Shown: positions 1 to 6,313 of the stretch, one piece after another
How the letters are laid out: each line of letters starts with the position of its first letter
Numbering within the stretch: the first letter of the stretch is position 1
NCBI GenBank assembly: GCA_030667765.1
Contig: DAOUVF010000004.1
Coordinates: 1 to 20,450, forward strand
Source of the DNA: Bacteroides sp.
Lineage (GTDB): Bacteria; Bacteroidota; Bacteroidia; Bacteroidales; SM23-62
DNA length: 20,450 nt
Direction: 5' to 3'
Notes under the pieces: model-generated
What the model was told of the DNA's origin: nothing
The model's database searches: none
The model's input: the letters and a program-made list of their open reading frames with translations, nothing else
Made by a program: the position numbers and the translations under genes

Positions 1-30
1 ATTATAGTAACTTGTATAGGTCGTAAACAG

Positions 31-35
31 AGGAG
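31..35 (+). promoter_or_regulatory. Shine-Dalgarno site for the first gene
   Basis: AGGAG lies just upstream of the ATG at 40. It supports that ATG as the start. It stands out because almost no other gene in this window has a recognisable Shine-Dalgarno sequence, as is usual in Bacteroidota. Confidence 0.6.
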
Positions 36-39
36 CACC

Positions 40-402
40 ATGGCACCGGTAATCAATGATTCTTCCTTTGGGTCTATCACTGTGGAAGGGGTGGTTTATG
101 ATCATGACATCATAATTACGCTCGAGGGAAAGGTTAAAAAGCGGAAAAAGAAGTTGTCGAAAGCGGTTTACGGGACCTCCCATACCATCTCCCTGGATGA
201 AGCAACTTATGTCTACCAGGAAGGATCGAAAGGTATCATTATTGGTTCGGGGCAGTATGGAATTGCAGAATTGTCAGTGGAAGCAGCTAATTATTTCTTG
301 AAGAAGGATTGTAAGGTGAAACTGTTATCCACACCTGATGCCATCCAGGAATGGAACAGGGTTGAAGGAAAATGGATAGCATTGTTCCATATCACATGCT
401 GA
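40..402 (+). CDS. Mth938-like domain protein (DUF498 / NDUFAF3-AAMDC fold)
   Basis: A 120-residue single-domain soluble protein with no signal peptide. The family pattern is clear: an N-terminal strand region with a basic stretch (residues 31-41, several lysines), then GTSHTIS near 45-51, an acidic helix with EA at 54-55, the glycine-rich IIIGSGQYG near 67-74, and a C-terminal ALFHITC (114-120) where relatives have a hydrophobic-H-x-T-C ending. The length is normal, so the gene appears complete. Human relatives assist assembly of respiratory complex I; bacterial members have no settled biochemical role, so none is given here. The start is fixed by the AGGAG site. It is followed after 32 bases by a methyltransferase-like gene on the same strand, so the two may be co-transcribed, but nothing links their functions. 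Confidence 0.82.
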   Translation: MAPVINDSSFGSITVEGVVYDHDIIITLEGKVKKRKKKLSKAVYGTSHTISLDEATYVYQEGSKGIIIGSGQYGIAELSVEAANYFLKKDCKVKLLSTPDAIQEWNRVEGKWIALFHITC

Positions 403-434
403 ATATTTTGTATCTTATTCGAAAATAAATTGCA

Positions 435-1070
435 ATGAAACGTCCTGGTTTATTATTTATGGTTTTTATACTGCTTTCTGCCTCCTTGCCAGCACAGCGA
501 AATGACCCTTTCCTGGGGATCACCGATGAAAAGGTGCTGCCGATGTTAAAGCACCTGCCTTACCGGCATGGCGGGATGAATGTTCCGGCGGAAGACGGCC
601 GCCTCTTGTATGATATAATCCTGGATAAGGGATATCAAAAGGGACTTGAAATCGGGACATCCAACGGATATTCTGCCCTCTGGCTTGGAATAGCATTCAA
701 AAAAAACGGAGGCAATCTGATCACATTGGAGATAGAACCAAAGCGAGCAAGGGAAGCCCAGGAGAATTTCGAACATGCGGGACTGAATGACATAATCGAT
801 TCACGGATCAATGATGCATTAAAGGAAATACCTGCATTGGAGGGGAAATTTGATTTTGTATTCATCGATGCCTGGAAGCCAGACTATATCAAGTACCTGG
901 AACTGATCCTTCCAAAGATGAACCACGGTGGTGTTATAACAGCTCACAATGTAACCAGCGAGGGCAGCTCCATGCGGGATTTTTTGGAAGAAATTCAACA
1001 AAATCCAAAGCTTAGCACAACCATAGACCGTAGCAGCCGGGCAGGTGTTTCAATCAGTTACGTAAAATGA
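435..1070 (+). CDS. class I SAM-dependent O-methyltransferase-like protein with signal peptide
   Basis: A 211-residue protein. Residues 26-210 resemble the catechol/caffeoyl-CoA O-methyltransferase family. The SAM-binding motif I is LEIGTSNGYSA at 71-81, an acidic residue follows the second strand (LEIEP, 98-102), and FVFIDAWKPDYIKY at 141-154 matches the family's metal- and SAM-proximal loop. The first 21 residues form a typical Sec signal: basic MKRP, a hydrophobic core, then SLPAQ with a likely cleavage after Ala20. That is odd, because SAM is a cytoplasmic cofactor and family members normally lack export signals. Either the protein is exported and uses another ligand, or the N-terminus acts as a membrane anchor. 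The substrate cannot be read from sequence. It is convergent with the next gene, with only 8 bases between stop codons. Confidence 0.75.
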   Translation: MKRPGLLFMVFILLSASLPAQRNDPFLGITDEKVLPMLKHLPYRHGGMNVPAEDGRLLYDIILDKGYQKGLEIGTSNGYSALWLGIAFKKNGGNLITLEIEPKRAREAQENFEHAGLNDIIDSRINDALKEIPALEGKFDFVFIDAWKPDYIKYLELILPKMNHGGVITAHNVTSEGSSMRDFLEEIQQNPKLSTTIDRSSRAGVSISYVK

Positions 1071-1078
1071 TGTCCGAA

Positions 1079-1288
1079 TTAAAGCTTCATGTGTCCGTTG
1101 TTGATCTCATCTACCATGATCCTGATACCATCCTCATTCAGGTCAAGATCATCAATAAAATCAACATAATTGGTCCACTGCTCCGGAGATAAATTGTGTC
1201 TTTGAAGTGTATCTTGTGGCGGGTCACCCGAGCCATTCTTCTTGCTCTGTTTGTATAATTCAATAAATAGTTCTGCTGATAGTAACAT
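1079..1288 (-). CDS. small acidic protein of unknown function
   Basis: A 69-residue protein that I do not recognise. It has no signal peptide, no membrane segment and no cysteines. It is predicted largely helical, with an amphipathic start (residues 1-16), a polar Gly/Pro-rich turn near 18-24, a helix around 32-45 containing the single tryptophan (EQWTNYVDFIDDLDL), and an acidic C-terminal half. DLNEDG at 49-54 superficially resembles an EF-hand loop but lacks the full twelve-residue ligand pattern. Codon use resembles neighbouring genes and the frame is intact, which favours a real gene. It lies downstream of the phosphatase on the same strand, separated by 178 bases, and probably has its own promoter. 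No function is proposed. Confidence 0.5.
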   Translation of the reverse strand: MLLSAELFIELYKQSKKNGSGDPPQDTLQRHNLSPEQWTNYVDFIDDLDLNEDGIRIMVDEINNGHMKL

Positions 1289-1466
1289 AATTTATCTTTG
1301 AATTAATCATACTTCACTAGTCGAAATATAAGAATTTTTAGGTTCAATCAGTGCTTTATAAACAGCAAAATCAATGGTTTGGTTGCTTCAAAACCTCACT
1401 TTTTTACGAACCTCACAGTAGATTACATGAATGCCCTGAAATAAGCCATGAATATTCCGACAATTT

Positions 1467-2165
1467 TCACTCAATATTCGCCTGGACGAAGAGTTGCATA
1501 TTGTCTATATCAAGTCCGACCAGATATCCCATATCTGCATAATCTGTATATACGCAGCCTGCATCCAGGTTGACCAGTGTACGTTCACGGCTGAACAATG
1601 TTACCCTGATAGAATCCAGGGATGTTGGAGTATGTCCATGTATCACAGGTTTTCCCTTGGCTTTATAACGGTCATAGTCCATGTTCCGGCTCCAGATCAT
1701 GGCATCCATATCATGAAATGGGTTGTCATCGTGAAAGTTAAATCCGGCATGGACGATAAAACATTTATCGAGTTCGATGTAATAGGTTGTGTGACTCAAA
1801 AACTCCATATATTTGGCCGGTAATTTCTCATCTCCAGGTAATTTGAGATAATCTTCCTGGCTCAGGCCGAAAGACTTCAGGGTTGCACCTCCGCCATTAT
1901 ATATCCATGGATGGAAGTAGGTATCACTCGATAGGGATTCAATCAGCATTTCCTCATGGTTGCCACGAATGAATACGGTATTATGACCACTCTCCTTCAG
2001 GCCGATCAGGTAGTCGAGGACCCCTTTGCTATCCGGACCACGGTCTATGTAATCTCCCAGGAAAAACAGCTGGTCTTCCCTGGATATTTTTATCTTTTTA
2101 ATAAGCAGTCCCTGGAGGGTTTTATTGCAACCATGTATATCACCGATAACAAGTCTTCTTGCCAT
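1467..2165 (-). CDS. PPP-type metallophosphoesterase (serine/threonine protein phosphatase-like)
   Basis: A 232-residue cytoplasmic enzyme of the calcineurin-like metallophosphoesterase superfamily, PPP branch. All signature blocks are present and in order: GDIHG (8-12), GDYIDRG (37-43), RGNHE (67-71), VHAGF (138-142), WSR (158-160) and HGHTP (176-180). These supply the Asp, His and Asn ligands of a dinuclear metal centre and the arginine that binds phosphate. Length and motif spacing match bacterial PrpA/PrpB-type Ser/Thr phosphatases, which also overlap in sequence with diadenosine-tetraphosphatases, so the in vivo substrate could be a phosphoprotein or a dinucleotide. It sits 27 bases downstream of the LuxR-type membrane regulator on the same strand and could be co-transcribed with it. 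No signal peptide is visible. Confidence 0.88.
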   Translation of the reverse strand: MARRLVIGDIHGCNKTLQGLLIKKIKISREDQLFFLGDYIDRGPDSKGVLDYLIGLKESGHNTVFIRGNHEEMLIESLSSDTYFHPWIYNGGGATLKSFGLSQEDYLKLPGDEKLPAKYMEFLSHTTYYIELDKCFIVHAGFNFHDDNPFHDMDAMIWSRNMDYDRYKAKGKPVIHGHTPTSLDSIRVTLFSRERTLVNLDAGCVYTDYADMGYLVGLDIDNMQLFVQANIE

Positions 2166-2192
2166 GCAATTTTTTTTCAGGAGGATGTAAAA

Positions 2193-3149
2193 CTAAGAAA
2201 AAGTGCGGATTAAGTTGGTTAATTGAACCCTGTTTTTTACTCCGGTTTTCAGATATATCCGATGAATATGATCTTTCACAGTTTGAAGTGAGATAAACAA
2301 TGAATCACTGATATCCTGGTTACTATTCCCCTTACAGATCAATTGGACGATTTCGCTTTCCCGCTTTGAAATCTGGTATTTTTCTATAAAATCTGCCAGG
2401 CTTTTATCAAAATCATGCTTTTCGGCAGATGCAACAAAGTTCTTATCGAGGTAGAGGCTCAGGAAGAAGATCGGGACAAGGTGGATAGCAAATAATACTA
2501 TAATGAAACCAAAAGCATAGGCAGGACCAAGATACGACAGGTTGATCAGGGTTATGGTACCCAGTGCATATATCAGGTACAACAATCCAAAAAGGCGAAT
2601 ATTCTGCCTGTCCTTGTTATCAAGAAACCTGCGTGAATGGAGGAAGAGCTGCGTAAGCGAGTATGCATACACAAGTACACTGACAATGGTAAATCCTATC
2701 AGCATACTCGAACGGATCAGCTCAAGCCTGTTCTCACCGAGCAGGTCCCGTTTCACAAGCAGCACACCATAACCCATGAATCCCAGTACAAGAGGTAGAA
2801 AAAACACAAGGTTGAATACGGAACTGACCTTTTTGTTGACCATTTCTCTTGACAGCCGGATAAACATGTACCATGATAAGATGAGAAAGGGTATTCCCAG
2901 GTAGAAAAGAAAAGAAACGATAGCTGAGATAGCCTGCTTATCCAGATCCTGTTTCAGCAGAAATACCCTGATCAGCCGGGATCCGATGATCCCGTAAATG
3001 CCGAATACAAATAAGAATATTAAGTAGTAAAAATAGGAGGAAAGCCAGGGCAGCTTGTATTTTCTTACCAGCTGGTTGCTGAACATGATAACGATACTTC
3101 CGGTGATTAAAGAACCGGTGAGGATGATTATTTGTATCGTTTCACTCAT
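2193..3149 (-). CDS. seven-helix membrane protein with C-terminal LuxR-type HTH
   Basis: A 318-residue one-component regulator. Seven hydrophobic segments can be drawn at about residues 5-26, 35-60, 74-100, 109-132, 147-170, 184-207 and 211-236. A short linker follows, then a GerE/LuxR helix-turn-helix at 258-318. ISKRESEIVQLICKGNSNQDI begins the domain and SLQTVKDHIHRIYLKTGVKNR carries the recognition helix; the Glu, Gly and Val positions typical of the family are present. There is no receiver domain, so signalling presumably comes through the membrane part rather than phosphorylation. The architecture, a 7TM module fused to LuxR HTH, recurs in Bacteroidota, but its ligands are generally unknown. 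The gene diverges from a membrane protein gene across a 150-base region containing a 34-bp dyad, the obvious candidate operator. Confidence 0.82.
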   Translation of the reverse strand: MSETIQIIILTGSLITGSIVIMFSNQLVRKYKLPWLSSYFYYLIFLFVFGIYGIIGSRLIRVFLLKQDLDKQAISAIVSFLFYLGIPFLILSWYMFIRLSREMVNKKVSSVFNLVFFLPLVLGFMGYGVLLVKRDLLGENRLELIRSSMLIGFTIVSVLVYAYSLTQLFLHSRRFLDNKDRQNIRLFGLLYLIYALGTITLINLSYLGPAYAFGFIIVLFAIHLVPIFFLSLYLDKNFVASAEKHDFDKSLADFIEKYQISKRESEIVQLICKGNSNQDISDSLFISLQTVKDHIHRIYLKTGVKNRVQLTNLIRTFS

Positions 3150-3200
3150 TAAAATGGGAATGTCTAACGAAATTATATAAATTATGTGAATGCATCCCCT

Positions 3201-3234
3201 ACCAAAGTAGTGTTTTCAAAAATCCTACTTTGGT
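3201..3234. promoter_or_regulatory. 34-bp near-perfect dyad, candidate operator
   Basis: ACCAAAGTAG (3201-3210) is repeated as its exact reverse complement CTACTTTGGT (3225-3234). The spacer has a TTTT/AAAA pair (3213-3216 with 3219-3222) sharing the same centre, so 14 of 17 symmetric positions pair. It lies 52 bases upstream of the LuxR-type gene and 66 upstream of the membrane protein gene. It could bind a dimeric or tetrameric regulator, or form a hairpin if transcribed. Confidence 0.6.
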
Positions 3235-3260
3235 CGCTAAAATAATCTGCAGTACCGCCA

Positions 3261-3268
3261 TATATTTG
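3261..3268 (+). promoter_or_regulatory. candidate -7 promoter box (TATATTTG)
   Basis: An exact match to the Bacteroidota -7 consensus TAnnTTTG, 31 bases upstream of the ATG at 3300. No good -33 TTG box appears at the usual 19-21 base spacing, so an activator bound at the upstream dyad (3201-3234) may compensate. This is inferred from consensus only. Confidence 0.4.
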
Positions 3269-3299
3269 ACAGTGTTAAAACCAATTAATACTGAAAGAT

Positions 3300-3998
3300 A
3301 TGGAAACAATTGAATCTAACAATGCTTATGTATCTGACACCTCAACAGGTGACAACTACAGTAAAGGGTGGAAATTGATCTTCACCACTTTTATAGAATT
3401 ACTTGTCGTAACACTTGTTTATGCCGTAATACAGATTCCGACAAACGGCTTTCAGTTCAGACCTGATGGATTTGAATGGTATCTCGTCCCCATTGTCCTG
3501 CTGGCCATTGGGTACGGTATATTTATATCCGGACCTATTGGCTATAGTGTGCAGTGGGTGTTTTTAAGGGCTGTTCGCCGGGAAAAGATCGAGATCAAGG
3601 ACATGTTCGCTGTATTTGAGCGGAACTACTGGAATGCCGTGATCGCCGGTTTGGTAACAACGATTATTATTGTTATTGGTTTTTTCATGCTGATCGTGCC
3701 AGGGATCATCTTTGCCTGCCGTCTGGCTTTTGTGCCATTCCTGGTAATTGACCGGAATATGGAAGCCCTGGAAGCATTGAAGGCCAGCTGGGCCATGACA
3801 AAGGGGCATGGATGGACCGTCTTTTTCATGGGACTGCTTGCCGTCTGCATAGTGATAGCTGGATTGCTGGTGCTGATATTCGGTGTACTCATTTCTGCCA
3901 TGTGGATATCCGCTGCATTTGCCATACTCTATCATTCGGTTTATCTGAAACAGGGTATACCGACGACAAACGGGACCTACGTGCAGGACGTTGAATAA
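3300..3998 (+). CDS. polytopic membrane protein, DUF975 / GPDPase-membrane-domain-like
   Basis: A 232-residue inner-membrane protein with a polar N-terminal tail (1-22) and about five to six hydrophobic segments near 27-46, 60-90, 111-137, 140-150 and 172-213. The central block, with LIVPGIIFACRLAF at 131-144, then VIDRNMEALEALKASWAMTKGH, is typical of a broad group of membrane proteins (DUF975, the membrane domain of glycerophosphodiester phosphodiesterases, UPF0259/YciC-like). There a P-G-I in a helix is followed by a basic-acidic loop and an amphipathic A-L-x-x-S helix. The biochemical role of this group is not established. No enzymatic domain is attached. It diverges from the LuxR-type membrane regulator and is a plausible regulatory target. 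It is convergent with the cytochrome remnant, with 13 bases between stops. Confidence 0.7.
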   Translation: METIESNNAYVSDTSTGDNYSKGWKLIFTTFIELLVVTLVYAVIQIPTNGFQFRPDGFEWYLVPIVLLAIGYGIFISGPIGYSVQWVFLRAVRREKIEIKDMFAVFERNYWNAVIAGLVTTIIIVIGFFMLIVPGIIFACRLAFVPFLVIDRNMEALEALKASWAMTKGHGWTVFFMGLLAVCIVIAGLLVLIFGVLISAMWISAAFAILYHSVYLKQGIPTTNGTYVQDVE

Positions 3999-4011
3999 GC
4001 TTTAAGCTATA

Positions 4012-4854
4012 TTAAGGTGCCGTGAATTTTTCCACATTATTGGATAGGGGCCGTGCCGTTTGCATGTAACGGTAAATGGCCCTCAGATCCTCTTCCTTCA
4101 TTTTTCCGTAGAGGGTCCAGGCCATGACAGTATTCAAATCACCGTCCCTGATCTCTGGCAGCACCATTGAACTGTCTGCGTAAATTTTAAAACGCATCAG
4201 AAATGCCTCTTCTGTCCATTTCCCTATACCGGTTTCTTCATCTGGCGTCAGGTTGGCCGACCGTACAATACCTCCTGTTGGAAGAGGATATTCATTTCCT
4301 CCTGCCAATAATAATTCCGGGATCATCATGCCCTTGTCATCCTGCGTGGTATGGCAGTGTATGCATCCCGCAGCATTGGCGACATACTCCCCGTAGGCAA
4401 CCTGGTCTGAAGGGTCAGGCATATCTGGCAGCTCATGTTCTTCAGGCATTAAATTGACAATCAGACCCAGCGGAAAATCCAGTTCACGTTCCGGTATCTG
4501 TGATTCTACGGGTTCAAGTGTCCTGATATAGGCAATAATGGAATAGATATCTTCTTTGTCCATTTTTGCGTAGTCATGGTAAGGCATTACGGGGAAAAGT
4601 GCATTGCCTTCATTATCCACCCCGGCGGTAATGGCCTGGAAAATCTCCCCGTCTGTCCATTCTCCCAATCCGGCCGGTGTGATATTAGGGCTATACATTA
4701 CGCCGGGGAATCCCAGTTCATGTGAGAAACGTAAGCCTCCTGCACCTTCCCTGCCGGATACAAGCGGCATGGAATAGACGGAAGGGTCGCGCAAAGTATG
4801 ACAATCGAGACAACCGGTACCATACCATGCAAGATATTTATGAAGATTTCGGAT
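4012..4854 (-). CDS. diheme c-type cytochrome, 5'-truncated (probable pseudogene)
   Basis: Two cytochrome c domains are visible. The second heme motif is CIHCH at 4365-4351. The first, CLDCH, is at 4812-4798, just upstream of the only usable start (TTG at 4794), which would yield 260 residues lacking that heme site. Read past the TTG, the homologous frame continues through KYLAWYGTGCLDCHTLRDP to an in-frame TAA at 4857-4855, with no ATG, GTG or TTG before the heme motif. Relatives have a signal peptide or membrane anchor followed by a GKYLA-like segment, then the first CxxCH. Here the signal region is absent in all three upstream frames. Later family features are intact: NITP (37-40 from the TTG), FPVMPY (67-72), NLTPDEETGIGKWT (181-194). 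Without export, heme attachment in the periplasm would fail, so this is probably a decaying gene. A rare non-standard start or an assembly error are alternatives. Confidence 0.8.
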   Translation of the reverse strand: MRNLHKYLAWYGTGCLDCHTLRDPSVYSMPLVSGREGAGGLRFSHELGFPGVMYSPNITPAGLGEWTDGEIFQAITAGVDNEGNALFPVMPYHDYAKMDKEDIYSIIAYIRTLEPVESQIPERELDFPLGLIVNLMPEEHELPDMPDPSDQVAYGEYVANAAGCIHCHTTQDDKGMMIPELLLAGGNEYPLPTGGIVRSANLTPDEETGIGKWTEEAFLMRFKIYADSSMVLPEIRDGDLNTVMAWTLYGKMKEEDLRAIYRYMQTARPLSNNVEKFTAP

Positions 4855-4928
4855 TTAAAACTATAATAATAAAATAAGACCTCAAAATCCTTAATTAGAA
4901 ATTATTTATAATGACATACTATATTGAA

Positions 4929-4936
4929 TATCTTTG
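4929..4936 (+). promoter_or_regulatory. candidate -7 promoter box (TATCTTTG)
   Basis: A full match to TAnnTTTG, ending 39 bases before the ATG at 4976. A transcript from here would start near 4943. That gives a normal leader for the ATG at 4976 but a very short one for the TTG at 4955, favouring the ATG. No clear -33 box is seen. Confidence 0.4.
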
Positions 4937-4975
4937 CAGCTTGAAGATTGATGGTTGTCAAATAAAGAACCCTCT

Positions 4976-6304
4976 ATGGAACTGGTGTTATTTGGATTTG
5001 GCGGGGCTGTGTTGATATTTTTCCTGTCGGCCGGCATCACTTCTATTCTGGAAAAGGAAAACCGGGCGGCTTCAATCTCATTTATCTCCGGGATCATATT
5101 GTCAGTTCCTTTTTTACTGCCTTTGTTAAAGGATGTAACATACCCGGACTGGCTATACTTCGGGATGTCATCCTTTGCAGGATGCTGTCTGGCAATTTTC
5201 CTTATCCCTTTCAGGGGACGGATCCAGTACACTTACCATCGGCCCCGACACCGGTTCGATGAACGGGATACCATGTTTTCCAGGCAAAAACTGGTTCCGG
5301 GCAGCAAAAGATTTGAAGAATATTATAAACGCCGGCCCCGGAATAAGTCCCTCGATAATAAATTCCAACGCAGGCCCGGATGGCTCATGCCCGGCACAAA
5401 GTATTATGATCCAATATTATTTGCATCGGTCCGGTCCATTTTCGATGAGGTGGAAACCCTGCATCCGCGGGTGGATGGAGAGCCGGACCTGTCAAGAGTT
5501 GAAACAGATCCGTCAGCCTTTACAGACACGGTTTTACGAATGGCCCGGAAGTTGGGAGCTCATTCATCCGGGATCACCGAATTAGCAGGCTACCATGTGT
5601 ACAGCGTCGGAGGCAGAGGTGACAGGTATGGAAAAGAATTCCCGGTAGAGCATAAATTTGCCATCGCCCTGACAGTTGAAATGGATTATCATATGATGAG
5701 GACAGCACCTGCAGCTCCAACCGTCGTTGAATCTGCCAGGCAATATCTCAGAGCCGGGAAAATGGCTGTTGAACTTGCTGAATATATCCGGAGCTGCGGG
5801 TATCAGGCCAGGGCCCATATTGATGCCAACTACCAGGTGGTTTGTCCGTTGGTAGCGCGTGATGCGGGACTGGGAGAAATCGGGAGGATGGGCCTGTTGA
5901 TGACACCTGTACTTGGTCCCAGGGTCAGGATAGCTGTGGTGACCACAGACCTGCCACTGGTTCCTTCTTCCGCGAGGCCGGATCCTGTGCTTATTGATTT
6001 TTGCAGGAAATGTGAAAAGTGTGCAATTGTATGCCCGGGCCGGTCATTACCTTTTGGTATGGAGAAGGAAATTGACGGGGTCATGCGCTGGAAGATCGAT
6101 GCCGAAAGCTGTTATACTTATTGGTGTCAGGCAGGAACCGACTGCGGCAGGTGTATTATCGTCTGTCCTTTTGCGCATCCTGATAACTGGTTCCACCGCC
6201 TTATCCGGTTTGGAATCCGGAACTCATATATCTTCAGGAGACTGGCCGTTCCCCTGGACGACCTCTTTTATGGCAGAAAACCAAAGCCACGCAATCCCGA
6301 ATAA
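4976..6304 (+). CDS. membrane-anchored reductive dehalogenase-like corrinoid/iron-sulfur protein
   Basis: 442 residues from the ATG at 4976; a TTG at 4955 would add seven. Three N-terminal hydrophobic segments (about 1-25, 31-52, 57-79) precede a basic stretch, then FDERDTMFSR (94-103), a recognised opening of reductive dehalogenases (RdhA). The central part resembles the cobalamin-binding nitroreductase fold shared by RdhA and QueG, including VEMDYHMMRTAP (234-245), DAGLGEIGRMGLLMTPVLGPRVRI (296-319) and TDLPL (324-328). Two 4Fe-4S sites follow: C343, C346, C349, C353, and C384, C390, C393, C397. There is no twin-arginine signal and no rdhB gene nearby. The positive-inside rule suggests the catalytic domain faces the cytoplasm, unlike classical respiratory RdhA. 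The substrate is unknown and need not be organohalide. A QueG-like epoxide reductase is less likely given the RdhA-specific N-terminal motif. Confidence 0.8.
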   Translation: MELVLFGFGGAVLIFFLSAGITSILEKENRAASISFISGIILSVPFLLPLLKDVTYPDWLYFGMSSFAGCCLAIFLIPFRGRIQYTYHRPRHRFDERDTMFSRQKLVPGSKRFEEYYKRRPRNKSLDNKFQRRPGWLMPGTKYYDPILFASVRSIFDEVETLHPRVDGEPDLSRVETDPSAFTDTVLRMARKLGAHSSGITELAGYHVYSVGGRGDRYGKEFPVEHKFAIALTVEMDYHMMRTAPAAPTVVESARQYLRAGKMAVELAEYIRSCGYQARAHIDANYQVVCPLVARDAGLGEIGRMGLLMTPVLGPRVRIAVVTTDLPLVPSSARPDPVLIDFCRKCEKCAIVCPGRSLPFGMEKEIDGVMRWKIDAESCYTYWCQAGTDCGRCIIVCPFAHPDNWFHRLIRFGIRNSYIFRRLAVPLDDLFYGRKPKPRNPE

Positions 6305-6313
6305 CAGGGTATA

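Noticed and set aside
1225..1242. EF-hand-like DLNEDG in the small orphan protein
   Set aside because: Only part of the twelve-residue loop matches, and no second hand or preceding helix pattern is present.
3564..3935. Minus-strand frames of about 100-120 codons opposite the membrane protein gene
   Set aside because: Antisense of hydrophobic codons typically yields long open frames rich in His, Gln and Asn; this is a shadow, not a gene.
3998..4008. AGCTTTAAGCT palindrome at the junction of two convergent genes
   Set aside because: The one-base loop and short stem cannot form a stable terminator hairpin.
5175..5585. A 136-codon plus-strand frame inside the dehalogenase-like gene
   Set aside because: It overlaps a gene with clear family motifs in another frame; no start context or homology is visible.
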